This document shows, piece by piece, positions 43,019 to 54,557 of a DNA stretch of 64,000 nt. Location of the stretch: contig JAACJK010000002.1 in assembly GCA_013368325.1 (NCBI GenBank), positions 1,240,001 to 1,304,000 of the forward strand, given 5' to 3'. The notes below the pieces were generated by a model. That model ran no database searches. It was not told where the DNA came from and was given only the letters and a program-made list of their open reading frames with translations. Both the position numbers and the translations under genes were made by a program. Each line of letters starts with the position of its first letter. The first letter of the stretch is position 1. This DNA is from Ephemerocybe angulata (Eukaryota > Basidiomycota > Agaricomycetes > Agaricales > Psathyrellaceae).

Positions 43019-43298
43019 ACTAGTTAAATACATACATTTACTCTCAAAACTGTCGTATTGTGAGCCCACTTTGATGTACCTGGACTTGACCTGGACATAC
43101 CAAACCTGCCGCGTAAAATCACCGGTCGATCACTGGCAGCCGTCTCCCAAAATCCGCAAGTGGGAAGTCCACCAAAAATACCTGGACAGGGCGTACCTGG
43201 ACATTCCAGGTGCCAGGTGGGACTGCTGGCATTGCCAGGTACGTCCAGGTACTGTCCAGGTGTGCCAGGGATTTTCAGCGTCCGATGGTTCCATAGTG

Positions 43299-45155
43299 CA
43301 CCGGCTAGCGATGTTGGGTCTAAAACGCAGACAGAAAGTGGATCAGTTATCGAGAACATCAGGGATATCAGAGTAGGTCGAAGGCTGGCTGGGGCTGCGC
43401 AGATCCTGATTTGGTTCCGACACTGTCTAGTACACGACAGAAATTGAAATTTCGGGGGAGGGTAGGCGCTCGACATACAACCACATCCCGGGATATACAT
43501 TCGGCTGATACACACACAGAATACACATTCGTTCTGGACACAGGGAGTCGTGATATCTGGTTCGTCGTCTCGTCCTTTCTAGAAAATCTATCTTCTAATT
43601 TGTTGCTTTGAAATTCAGGTTCGATCTCAGCCGCAACCCACTCTCTAATTGGCACGATACGAAGATAAAGTCAAGCTTCCGATATGGTGATGGATCATAC
43701 GGGGTAGATGGGACCATTGGCGAGGCGGACTTCAGACTTGGCTCAAAGGTTATCAAGAATCAGGCCTTCTTAGCAGCTACCAGAGTGAGTCTGGAAGAAT
43801 TCTTGAGATGTGATTCGATGGTATTTATCACCACTCACGCAGAACACCATTGGATCAACATCAGAACTCGGTATCGACGGCCTCATTGGCCTCGAGTTCG
43901 ACCTTTCTTCCAGCTCCAGAATTGGTCGAGCAATGAAGAAACAATACGGGGCGAAGACAACAAGAGGTCGGACGTTGCTCGAGAATATCTTCAGACAGAA
44001 CACGAGTTTGCCGAACTTTATAGCGATTGATCTTGGGCGCACAGACGACTACGAAGATACTGAAGGCGGCACACTCACCGTGGGCGAGTACAGTTCGGGA
44101 GTCAAGCCCGAGTACGTCGAGGCTATCCAGTCGCCTAGCCTCAAGGCACTTCCACAGTATCCCAAAGGGAGTCAGCGATGGACGGTACTGGTGGACAGTA
44201 TTAGCGTCGACGGGGTGGACGTAGAATTGAAGAGTATGTTCAATTCAACACCTGAAGGGAAGGTGGTTGCGCTTTTGGACACAGGTGCACCAAGAAGCAC
44301 AATGCTGACGCCAATATGGGATGGTATATATGCGCTAGTGCAAGGTGCGGAGAAGGTGAAAGCGTCGGATGTTGGTTTGAGGGGATGGCATGCGCCGTGT
44401 ATGACGACGGCGAATGTGGTAGTCACCATTGCGTGAGTGAAGCCTACAATGGTCCATGGCTTGGGAGAGACAATGCTTAAGTGATCTATATAGTGGGCAG
44501 ACGTTTCCTGTTCACCCTTTAGACCTCACTGAAGTCCAGAGTGTCTCTGGCTCCACCGACACGAGCAATTACACCGCCTGCACTTCCGCCTTCCGAGACT
44601 CAACCGCTGAGCGTTGGGGTGGTGTGTACGAAATGATTCTCGGAGCCGATTTCTTGCGAAATGTATATGCCGTGTATGTGCATTTCTTATCCTACTTGCC
44701 ACTGGTGACAGATTTATGCGTTCATTAGGTTCGACTTTGGAGACTTCGCGGAAGACGGAACCCTGACCGACCCGTATATGAAACTTGTCTCTCAGACAGT
44801 ACCTGCTCATGCAGCTTCGCAAGTAGAAGTAATACGCGGGGCGACCCTTAAAGCACTCGCACCAGAGAAGCTTCCTCAAGCCGCATCATCCAACTCAACG
44901 ACTGGGAGCAAGAAGCACAGCCCATCGGCGGCGACGTTCCCTGACACACATTCTTTAGTGGGTGTGGTTTCCGAGGATACCGCGTCAGTGAAGACATATG
45001 TCGTCGCGGGACTGGTACTCCTGGGGGCGAATGTTTTGATTGGCATGGCTGTATTGTGCTTGGGAATAGCCATTTACAAGGCGAGAGTTAAGGGCGGTGC
45101 GGGGGTGAGAGATAGAGGGAGCTACCTCCACGTACGGACAAAGGATGAAGCATAG
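43299..45155 (+). pseudogene. A1 aspartic protease gene, 3' part with both catalytic motifs and a C-terminal anchor
   Basis: The pepsin-like body resumes after the CACTA insertion. An exon reading A-S-D-V-G-S-K-T-Q-T-E leads, through introns, to FVLDTGSRDIW (about 43530-43560, first catalytic Asp), FRYGDGSYGVDGTIGEA (flap region), GIDGLIGLEFDL, VALLDTGAPRSTM (about 44275, second catalytic Asp), an exon ending YEMILGADFLRNVYAV and a final exon FDFGDFAEDG. A Ser/Thr-rich linker and one transmembrane helix (about 44990-45075) with a short basic tail close the protein, so it would sit in the plasma membrane with the protease outside. Catalytic residues are intact, but the secretion signal lies 9.3 kb upstream beyond the transposon. 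Confidence 0.75.
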
Positions 45156-45421
45156 ATGTCATCTTTAGTCCACAATCTATCTCAACCACACAGGCGTTTC
45201 CCAGAGTCAAGACCTCCATGCCCAATCCATGCCAGTGCCCTTCAGATGTCTTCGGACTTGTCGGACGAGCTGCCCTTCAAAGTCTCAAAGATAAGATTAG
45301 ATCAGAAGCCACGCGCCACAGGTGCTTCAATATCTGCCAGCACACTCTTCCTTTGAACGTCCACCCTGTCGCTATCATCTTGAGCTTTGAGACTCTCAGA
45401 AAATCTGCTCATACCATTCAG

Positions 45422-47563
45422 ATGGTGTCTGGTATCAAGGATCCATTCAAGGATTTGCCGTCAGGGGCGACAAAACGAAAGCTACCGGAGTGGGTAAGAA
45501 TTCCTTCATCCAATTAGCATCCACTCCCCTGATGCCGTATTTCCCCAAAGCTCCTCGCAAAGTGTAAGATGGGGATTGGTCTCCACCTGTGGACTCTCTC
45601 TCGGTCCCTGTCCGAAGTTAACTGCACCGTCGAGATCGCCGAGATGATCGTCCAGCATCTGCGAACAATATATGCGGAGTTCGACTCAACCAAGAAGGAA
45701 GAATGCCTCTTCCACGTTGACACCGTCATCCCGAGCATCTTTATACTCCAAAAGATTTTCAGCATTACCATGACGTACCCAGCTCTCAAACCAAAGTATG
45801 TCGACACAATCTCAGGCTCGATTGACGAGATATGTTTCTGCATCGACCTGTGTATACGCTCCCGCACCATCTATACGGGAAGCGACACCTTGGGTCAGGC
45901 TGCACTCCTCACGACGCACTGGTGCTACTCAGACTGTCTCCGATATCTGGCGGGGCAATCTCCGGAGGTCTCCGAAACTCTGGTCTCTTCCCCTCAATTC
46001 GCAAATCTCGTTATTCGCCTTTGGACGATGAAGGACGAAGCTGGATTATTTTTTATCGATAACATCACCCCCGAAGGATGCACGATCATACGTCTGCTTG
46101 TTCTTGCCTTGGGTACGAAGGAAGGTGTGGAGGTTTTCGTGGAACAGCTCTTAGCGCGACCTATCCAGTTCATCGTTGGGTTTACGAAGTCTTTCGACGC
46201 GAGAGCCCGCCAAATGTTGAACGACATCGAGAAGGAGACGGTGCGCCGTAAACATGCACTGACATACGCCGGCGGTATCCACTTCTGTCTCGGGATTATC
46301 CAGGAGCACCACCCATTTCTACAAAGGCTATTCGCGTCTACGGACTATCTCTCCACGATTTCATCCCTTTTCTACCACGTCTCCACTGCCCTCTCCCCCG
46401 ACGATCACGACATCTTCAAAACCCTCATCGAGCAAACCTACATGCTATCTCGACACGTCTTCCAGGCAGTCTATGGGGTCGTCAGAGTGAACCGTGCCCT
46501 CGTCAAGGGTGAGTTCATGATGCTGATCGCGAATATCATGGAACGGCTGCCACCTGGAAGCGAACCCAAAAATGTAGCTCCAAGTGTTATATCGATGCAC
46601 GCGGTGGGCCAGTACTCAGTTTACCCGATGGTGGCTCAACAGCTTCGGATAGCAAAGCTTCCTCCGGGTCCTGGATTGAAGTCCAAAGTTGGCCTTATGG
46701 TTGACGAGCAGGTCTCATCGGCCTGGTTCCAATTCGAGGTTGCAGCCCGAATTCGCACAGAGAACGTGCAGTCCTTGGAGCCTCTTTCCGTATGCGATAA
46801 CCCACTGGTAAGAACGCCCTCTAATCTGAAAGATGTACATTGATACGTCTCCACCCAGTGCGCCCGACCTCCGTATCGTAATTTCAGACAGTGCTCTGGC
46901 TGCTCGTCGTACCTCTACTGCTCGAAGAAGTGCCAGCGACAAGATTGGGATACGAGGCACAAAGACGAATGCGCCTTTGCGCGGGACCACCGTGCTCGTA
47001 AGGATCCCTAATCCACGACTGGCTGTTGTTCTAATCTGTACATTCGCAGGTCGGAGGAGCTCGGACACTTGGTATAGCCACACGACTCGGGCTTTTCACC
47101 TCAAGCTACTTGAATGGAGCTACAACAATATGGTCGACACAATTGAACGCGAGATCGCCCAAGACTTTCCTTTTCCGAAATACCTCTCCCATCACGCTCT
47201 CCCCGTGTTCGACTGCACCTGCCTCATGGTAAGTATAAGTCTCGAGAGTGTACAGAACGTGTACCGGTGGAGCCCGGAGAAAATGGTCTGTGGTCAGCAA
47301 TACCTCGATCCACGATACCGAGCTTTGATGGGTGAATACTCATCCGGCGGGGCTAGGGTGATAGAGGCCCACTTTCCCATGGGAGATCGGGAGTTGGTGA
47401 TTCTTACAGTAAAGATGGAGAAGAAGACCGGACATGGTGGGGATTACAGGGCGGGGTACAGCGTTGCGAGATATGCGACGTTGGAGTAAGCTGCTTTCAT
47501 CACCACTTTCCTTCAGAGTGTGTGCTAACGACTGTCTAAAGGTCTGCCAGGTATCCAATGTAG
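45422..47563 (+). CDS. MYND-type zinc finger protein, paralogue C
   Basis: Five exons (45422-45493, 45551-46807, 46859-46997, 47050-47485, 47542-47563) close in frame to 641 residues. Exon 1 encodes 24 residues ending KRKLPEW. The long helical exon contains the family block LVIRLWTMKDE...GCTI and ends CDNPL. Exon 3 supplies CARPPYRN...CSGCSSYLYCSKKCQRQDWDTRHKDEC. Exon 4 gives the C-terminal domain starting DTWYSHTTRAFH and contains FDCTCL and VIEAHFPMGDREL. A tiny last exon adds S-A-R-Y-P-M. It begins 270 bp after the aspartic protease gene and is followed by the foldback element. Confidence 0.83.
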
Positions 47564-47675
47564 CACACACCGACTATCCATCCGTTTGACTGTGTGTCGG
47601 GGTGTCTTTTTACCTCCTTATTTGATATGTAAAGTTTGTGAGCGCCGATGCTTCTGAAAAGCGGCCGTTGTATTT

Positions 47676-48874
47676 GGATGTGCCGAACTATCACACCGCG
47701 CAGATATTTGCGTGGCATCACCGAAGCCAGAGGGGGGGGACGGGATAAAGTGTTCGCACGGCTGGCTGCAGGTTCGGCTTCAGAGGCGCCAGGGGGGATG
47801 CCGGATTAACTGGCCGCTATCTGGAATCGTTGATGGGACTCTCGAGGGCAAGGGGCCTGCATGTAACATGTTTTCTCAGTCGCCAAGGTATCCAGCATTG
47901 TGATATCGATGTCCACTCGACATGGTGGCGAAGAGGCCAGATTGCATGGTGTTAGTGGCCGGCTTTCCCGATCCCAGGCGCCGATGGCAGGATAAGTGGC
48001 AAGTGTTATGAAATCGGCTCTGGGATTGGCGAAGCCACTCTCGATGGCATCTCTCGGTACATTTATTGTGGCCTCGCCTCTGGATTAGATGCTGGCCTCC
48101 GGGGTGCCAACTGATTACCATGAAAAGTACCTTTATCGGACCCAGATATCATGTTGGATTGCCTGCCTCCCTGTGTGACTATCCGGATCCCATGACCATT
48201 CCCCGATGTGCTAGCCCGGGGGGACCACGAATCAGGGGAGGCTGTATCAGCTCAAATGGTAGCTTAGTTTGCACTCTTCGCCACTCTCGCTCACGCTGAA
48301 CAACTCGCTCTCCCAAATGTCAGTACGTGCTTCACCTCTAATATATATGAACTCTAAATTAACCGTTCACTCAGAAGAGCACTTGTCGTCGCTGGGGACA
48401 CGCCCAACCACGCATAACAGACCGTTTGCCACTCTAAGTTTGAAGCAACCTGCCAGTATATTCGTGGAGTTCGTGTGGGAACGCCGATGGGATCACAAGA
48501 GCCATATACGGAGGCAGCCCAATCTGGCAGGATATCTGGGATTGCATGACCGTTGCCACCCATACTGTTTTCAGCATTTGGGATCCCCGATCCTAGCCAC
48601 TGAAGCCACGCAAACTGGCCTCTGCGCCATCATGTCAACTGGCCACCGCAATGTTCCTCACCCTGCCGAATGAGATCCCATGTTACGTGTGCCTCCCTTG
48701 GCCTCTATAATCCCCTCAACAATCCCATGGTGGAGACCACTTAATCCGGCATCCCCCTTGGCGCATCTGAAGCCGGAGTGGCAGCCAGCTGTGCGAACAC
48801 TTTATCCCGTCCCCCCCCTCTGGCTTCGGTGATGCCACGCAAATATCTGCGCGGTGTGATAGTTCGGCACATCC
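47676..48874. repeat. Foldback-type inverted repeat element
   Basis: The outer about 140 bp of this 1.2-kb segment are near-perfect inverted copies (left 47676-47815, right 48733-48874; both contain the block with GATATTTGCGTGGCATCACC and a run of G). Weaker inverted similarity continues inward (for example the ATGGTGGCGAAGAGGCC and CTCTGCGCCATCATG regions near 47.93 and 48.63 kb), so the arms may reach 300-400 bp around a short loop. A degenerate direct copy of the right end follows at about 48880-48935. I see no protein-coding gene and no clear target duplication. Confidence 0.7.
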
Positions 48875-49410
48875 CGTTCCCCCCTCTGGTTTCAGAGATG
48901 CCACGCAATTATCTGCGCGGTGTCAAATGCTTTCTTGGGCACATATCCAGTGAGGCAGAAGGATCCACGCCTCGAGTACCATATCATCTGACCAGGGCTT
49001 GAAATAGAAGTGATACTTAGACAAAATCGCGGCCTAGGATCACTGATACCGTTTCGAAGGGCATCAATCTAATCATATCATGCGCGTCTATCTTATCTTA
49101 GCGCCGCATTAAGTGGTTTTGATTGACTGTTTGATGCTCGTTTAGGCCCTCCATTCGCATTGAAAACACTGCAGGAAAGGACACCGGCAGTACCGCAACG
49201 TATGCTGGGGTCTCCTCAACGCGGCCCAAAATCATGATTTCGTGATGGGAAAAGCGATGGGAAGAGGGGAAGAGGAGCTGGAAAAACGTATGGTTAGGGT
49301 AGCCATCGGGCGTGGGAATCACGGTGAGCTGTCAATTTGCGCGGGTGGTCGTACTCGAACCTGACCACATCCTTCCTCTTTCTGCTCCTCTCGTTCCCCA
49401 GGACCTCATT

Positions 49411-51546
49411 ATGGTACAGAAGCTGTCTAAAAGGGGGCCTGTCCCGCCTGCCGTGAGTACAACGTGCCGTCGTGGTTGTTTGCCTAGTTAACCCCTATCC
49501 TCATCCATTAAAGCTCGTATCGCAGGCTCACGCTGGCTCGCCGGAGAAGATCTCGCAGCTGGGCGCCGCACTCACTCCAGGGAGCTGCACGGTGGCCATA
49601 CTGAATGTCGCAATCAAGCATCTAGACACACCTCTCATTCCCAACGCTCAGAACCCCAACCATGCGAATAGCCCTCGATACATTTCGATCCTCGCTCGCG
49701 CATTGCCTTCATTCGCCATCTTCGCACACGTACTGGAAGATGCTAGCCATAATCAAGAGCTCTCGGAAGCGGTAGTGGTCCTGGTACTCCCGATGAAGGA
49801 GAGACTGTTTCGATGGGTTGACTTCTGGTTGGAGTCTGGGATGCCCTGCGGCGACTATTATCCGGGCGAGAACATGCAGGAGACGTATTGTCAAATGGCT
49901 GCTGTTCTGTTGAGACTCGTTGCTCTGGATGTACGGGTACAGGATGCTTTCGTATCCTTGCCGAGATACGCCAGTCTAGTCCTCAAGATTTGGTCAGGCC
50001 GCTCCGCCGACGGTTCCAATCGCTTCCTCGCAGATCTCGATTGTCCCGCTGGCGGGTGCTCCATCCTTCGCTTGCTCAAGTCGTGCATCCTGGACCACAG
50101 TGGAAGGGATGCACTTGTGGACCACCTCGCCGCTGGGCACAAGGCGGCCGAGACCATGACATTCACCCTCGTCGAAAGGGCCCACCAGCTCTGCGACGCT
50201 TGCGACGATACCCAGGCTCCCGACAGGCGCGTCATTGCGTACCTGGACGGAATCTTTGAAATCGCGGACGTGCTTATACCACGGAGTGCGTCTCTGCGAG
50301 CGTGTATGGAGAAGGGGAGATACCTTCTTCAGTTCACTATGTGTCTCGACGCCATCTCTGCAGCCATCGACAATCGAAACCCACCCCACCAACCTGACCT
50401 TATCTCCCCCCTCACGCGACTTCTCCAGTTGATCATCGATAGGAAGACGGCCACCGTTGCTCAAACTTGGCGAGATGCGATAGCCGGAGGGTTCATCGAC
50501 GTCCTTCATCGCATACTTTTCTCCGTTGCTGATTCCAAGGGGGAGCACTCGCCTGTCGCTGCCGGGACGGCAGTGCTCGACATGCTTGGGAGATGCACAG
50601 TGTATCCCAAGGTTCTTATGGCGCTTGCCAAGGCAGGAGCGATAGCGAAACCAGGAACTCGCCGATCCTCCCATCCACAAATCAGCCTGGCGGCGGACGA
50701 ATTCTGGAAGTCGTTCGGGGATCGGGCCCGAGTATACGGGTCTGCCGCTCAGGAGACGAAGATTAGCATCTGTGATAATATTAAGGTCTGTCAATGTTCC
50801 TTTCTTATTCTCCTATTCGACCGTCTTATAACCCAGAGGTACCTTGTAGTGTGCCAAGAGACTCCTACCTCCCCCCGCCCAGGGCTCCAAAGCGTGCGCG
50901 AATTGCGGAATGGCCATATACTGTTCCAAGGCCTGCCAAAAGGAAGATTGGAACCTCTACCACCGCGAGGAATGCCCCGATGCCAAAGTATTTCGTCGCA
51001 GTAAGTTTCGATCTCTTTCCAGACGCGCGATCCTGGACTTAGTATCTCATCCTTTAGCCATGAAAGCAGATAAGTCGTGGTATAGCCACGCCTCGCGGGA
51101 GTTTCACGCAGCCTTGATCGAAGACGCCTACAACCGCTTCGAATCTGAGATCAACAAGCGTGCCGTCTCTTCCTTTCCAAAGCATTCGTTCGCGGAGGTT
51201 CTCCCTACGTTCCAGTTTAGGACCCCGACTCTCGAGATAGATGTGCGAAGCATCAGGGGGAAGATGCGCTCTGTTCATCCATCGCAGGATGTCATTAAGC
51301 GTCGTATGTTATCTCTCATGCTGAGCTATAAAGGAGAGCGTCTTTCCCGTGACATGCGCCTTGTAGAAGCGGAGTTCCCACTAGGGATAGGGGGCGCGGT
51401 CAACTTGATGACATTGGTGCAGCCCAGCGAAGGTCGATACAAGGTTGTGTACACCGTCCCGCTGTATAGGTGCGCTTTTCACTTCATGGATGGGCAGGCT
51501 CAGGTTGATTAACATCGTTGCACATAGTACCGTGGTGGAATCGTGA
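49411..51546 (+). CDS. MYND-type zinc finger protein, paralogue D
   Basis: Five exons (49411-49452, 49514-50785, 50850-51000, 51058-51469, 51528-51546) close in frame to 631 residues. The 14-residue first exon is followed by the helical domain with LVLKIWSG...FLADLD...GGCSILRLL. Exon 2 ends CDNIK, and the second zinc ligand opens exon 3 (C-A-K-R-L-L...), if the acceptor TTGTAG at 50847-50849 is used; a nearby CAG at 50836 would lose that Cys. The finger continues CANCGMAIYCSKACQKEDWNLYHREEC. The C-terminal exon starts DKSWYSHASREFH and contains LVEAEFPLGIGG. Another gene of the family follows 330 bp downstream in the same direction. Confidence 0.82.
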
Positions 51547-51879
51547 TGCGCGACGGCTTATACCTCAGTGTTTTACTTACCTTGGCGGAAACGCGCGAGA
51601 TCAACTATAGTTTGGAATACTTACCGTTGCATATATGAAGTCGTGATTATCTCGACGTAGATCTTCTGAGTACTTACTGATACTCCGCTCTTGAGGTCTT
51701 GAGATCGAGGTATGAATGAGAGTAGACCCACTTTTCGATAGTCACTTTTCCTTCCCGAATCACGTACACACCGGATTGATGCCGCCGTCCGGGATCCAAA
51801 CCGGCAGACGAACCTTTCTTTCAACCAGCTTGGCAACCCCTCAGAAAGCCAACTACAGGGTTGAGCCAGAAACCGTACC

Positions 51880-53978
51880 ATGAACCCATACGGACCTACA
51901 TTCGCCGATAGGAAGGAAATAGCAGCAGAGGTGCGCCACTCTTCAATAAGCCTGAAGTACTCCAGCGCTCTGACCAATCATCGTGTCTCCTTAAGCTCGT
52001 CACGAAGGCCGCCTCTGGGGACATCCAAGACCTTAAAAGGCTCAGTCAGGCTCTCTATGAAAGTGATTGCTCAAGAGCCCTACTCGTGGTATTATTCCAG
52101 CACCTCAATTCCCCCGCCGACATAATGTTACGTCAGAGACATGCCTCCAGCGAAGCTTCGCTTGCGCTGATGCGGGGCGAACTCTGCCTCGGTCTCCTCC
52201 AACGAACTCTAGACCACATGGTGCCCTCATTAAAGGATCCACTAGTGCGCCTCATCATCGCCAACGTCGACTCAGTATGCCTTGCGATGCGACAGTGCCT
52301 GCCGGCAGCTGGCGAAACAACTTCCCTCTCACCGAGATCCATCCAGTTTGCCAGCCCGAAGGCCCGAGCGCATCTTCGGAACTGTGAAATTCTCGCCAGC
52401 GCTGCGGAGATCCAACCCTCCGTCTTCTCAGCCTTCTTAGCATCGACAGAGTTTATCGACACGGTCATCGATATCTGGTTGGCGGAGGGTGACAACGCAC
52501 AGTTCATCATCGACCTGGGCACCGCCAGATCCTGTGCTATTTCCGCTCTTGTTTTCAAATGCCTCAAGGGCATGACGGGACGCGAAGCATTCATCCAACG
52601 TATTGGCTCCAGAAACGTTGTTCTCAACTTCGCATTCGGACTCGTAAAGCGGGTTTTAATTGTCCGGGATGGGGTCAACGCGATCACAGTCTGGGGTGCC
52701 CTCCGATCTCTGGAAATGCTATTCGCTTCCTGTGATTTCCTCTGCTCGTCAAGCACCGCCTTTCTCGCGGCATTTCGAAACATCGGCTACCTCAAGCAAC
52801 TCAGTTCCGCTCTCGACACCATATCGCGTAAATTTGACGACGAAGACTTCCTTGAAATTGCACAGCTGTTCGTTTCCCCAGTCATGTGTCTTACAGCTAT
52901 GGCCGTCCACCGAAGTGTCGCTCAGAACTGGCGCGATCTTGTCGCTGGAGAATACGTCAAGACTCTTCTCCGCGTCACGTCCGCAGTACCTTCGGGAGAC
53001 AAGAAGTTGCTTGGACATCTTATCGACGCTGTGGAGAGCATGGGCCCATATATTATCTACCCCACAGTCATCTCTCAATGTCTTGAGATGAAGCCTCCAT
53101 CCCCAAAGGAGCGTGAACTGTCCCATCAACCATCGACTGCTCATATATATGACGCTCTCTGGGAGAGGATCAACCACGCAGGAAAGGTATACAAGATTGC
53201 GCGTATTCTGAAAGCAGAGTACGATGTCTGTGACAACCCTTCTGTACGTCTTGAGGTGTTCAAACTATCCCTTCTTCGCATTTACGCTCGTTTGGCAGTG
53301 TAATCGCACAGGGAGCTGTCGAGGTCAACAGTGCTCGGGGTGCTCGTCAGTTATATACTGCTCAAGCAAGTGTCAAAAGCAGGATTGGAAGGAGAGACAC
53401 CGCGCAGAATGTGCCCACGCCAAGCTAGAGAACTCCCGTATGTTTATATTCTCGTGTTCAAGGGCTTCTGTCGCGCTCACTGGGCAATCTCCTTCATAGG
53501 AAGGAAGTCGACTCAAACGTTGTATGATCATACCGCGCGGGCTTTTCACGCCCGGATAATCGACGACTTCTACAACGACTACGATGGAGCTGAGCTATTT
53601 GGCCCCGATAGCATCCCCATTTTCGACTTCTCAAATCTTGAAGTAATGGCTCGGCTCCATAAGCTTGCTGATGAAGGCTGGTGGAACAGACTTCAAGATA
53701 TGTCGTTCCCACAGACATACCTCAAACCTCGCCTCTCGAGTCTTCTCAAAGGGGCGCAAACAGCCCAGCCCGATATCCGATACGCAGAATTCATCCTGCC
53801 ACGGGTAGGGGATGAGAGCGATATATGCTTGACGGTGACTATGAAGAAGGTTGGCGGGCAGTACAAGACTATGTATACGGTTCCGAGATTTGCGTAAGTG
53901 ACCCATTCTAGTATTATCTATTGGCATCGCTCACCGCATGTCTCTAGGTATCGCTCAGGCCACCGCGGTATTATATAG
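51880..53978 (+). CDS. MYND-type zinc finger protein, paralogue E
   Basis: Five exons (51880-51930, 51996-53243, 53299-53437, 53500-53893, 53948-53978) close in frame to 620 residues. Exon 2 encodes the helical domain, with the family block reading IDIWLAEGDN...IIDLG...SCAISAL, and ends CDNPS. Exon 3 begins C-N-R-T-G-S and holds a complete finger (CSGCSSVIYCSSKCQKQDWKERHRAEC). Exon 4 encodes RRKSTQTLYDHTARAFHAR, where W-Y-S-H of the relatives is L-Y-D-H, and FDFSNLEVMARL. The last exon adds Y-R-S-G-H-R-G-I-I. It is the last member of the tandem set. Confidence 0.82.
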
Positions 53979-54557
53979 CGCTGGTGCGACAACGTTTCTT
54001 TGCGGCCCCTTGAAGATCCATTCTGTTACGATTCCTACTCCTTATCGCCTTAGTATTTCATTCGTCTTACACCTTTCTCTCGAATGCCTGTCACCACCTA
54101 CAATCTAGCTTAACCCGATTTAACCTTGGCTTAATTGAGCTTTCCTTATATCTCCCAGAAATCCCATTGGGGGAAGTAGAGCAGCGGTACAATGTTGCTT
54201 CTACTTTCACCGCGCGATAGAAGTACACCTGTTACATGCCATGCTGCACTTCTGCCTCAACGATTCTTCCGGCCAATGGCAAAAATACTCTCAGATCCGT
54301 TCATGGAGAAATGTTCATGCAGGTAAAGGGAGTGTCCCCCGTTAGACCGACAACAGTCTCGGCCATTCTTTCATTCGCTGTATGATGCAGTTTCCCGGTA
54401 TTTGGTCTTAGGGTTACGTAGTTCTTGTCTCATGAAACATGATAGAATTGGATTGAAAGTGGACAAAGCTTGAAATTGAGTAGTGAAGAACAAACTAATT
54501 GAGCCAGGACATAAGGTGCCGACGTTAGGAGGAGAACCGCAACTAAAGCGAGGGAGA
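53979..54557. other. Intergenic, no gene seen
   Basis: This is the region between the convergent MYND-E and DUF1996 genes. Only short open frames are present, with no repeats or RNA genes recognised. Confidence 0.5.

Larger units (their letters stand above)
34013..43298 (+). mobile_element. CACTA (EnSpm) DNA transposon with TNP2 transposase
   Basis: This 9,286-bp element begins CACTATG and ends CATAGTG. The ends form imperfect 28-bp inverted repeats sharing CACTATG, GGACG and AAAAT at matching positions, and are flanked by the 3-bp target duplication CAC (34010-34012 and 43299-43301), as expected for CACTA elements. Both subterminal regions (34.1-34.5 and 43.05-43.28 kb) are crowded with CCAGGTA/TACCTGG motifs in both orientations, the probable transposase-binding sites. 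It carries three genes: accessory 1 (minus), accessory 2 (plus) and the transposase (plus). Two hAT-type MITEs and a minisatellite lie within. It splits an aspartic protease gene. Confidence 0.88.

Noticed and set aside
48230..48310. Possible tRNA-like segment (GCTCAAATGGTAGC)
   Set aside because: The stretch does not continue into a cloverleaf with anticodon and T arms, and it lies inside the foldback element.
27218..53978. SET-domain (SMYD-type) methyltransferase identity for the MYND genes
   Set aside because: No SET motifs (GXG, NHSC, YxW) are present; only the MYND finger is shared.
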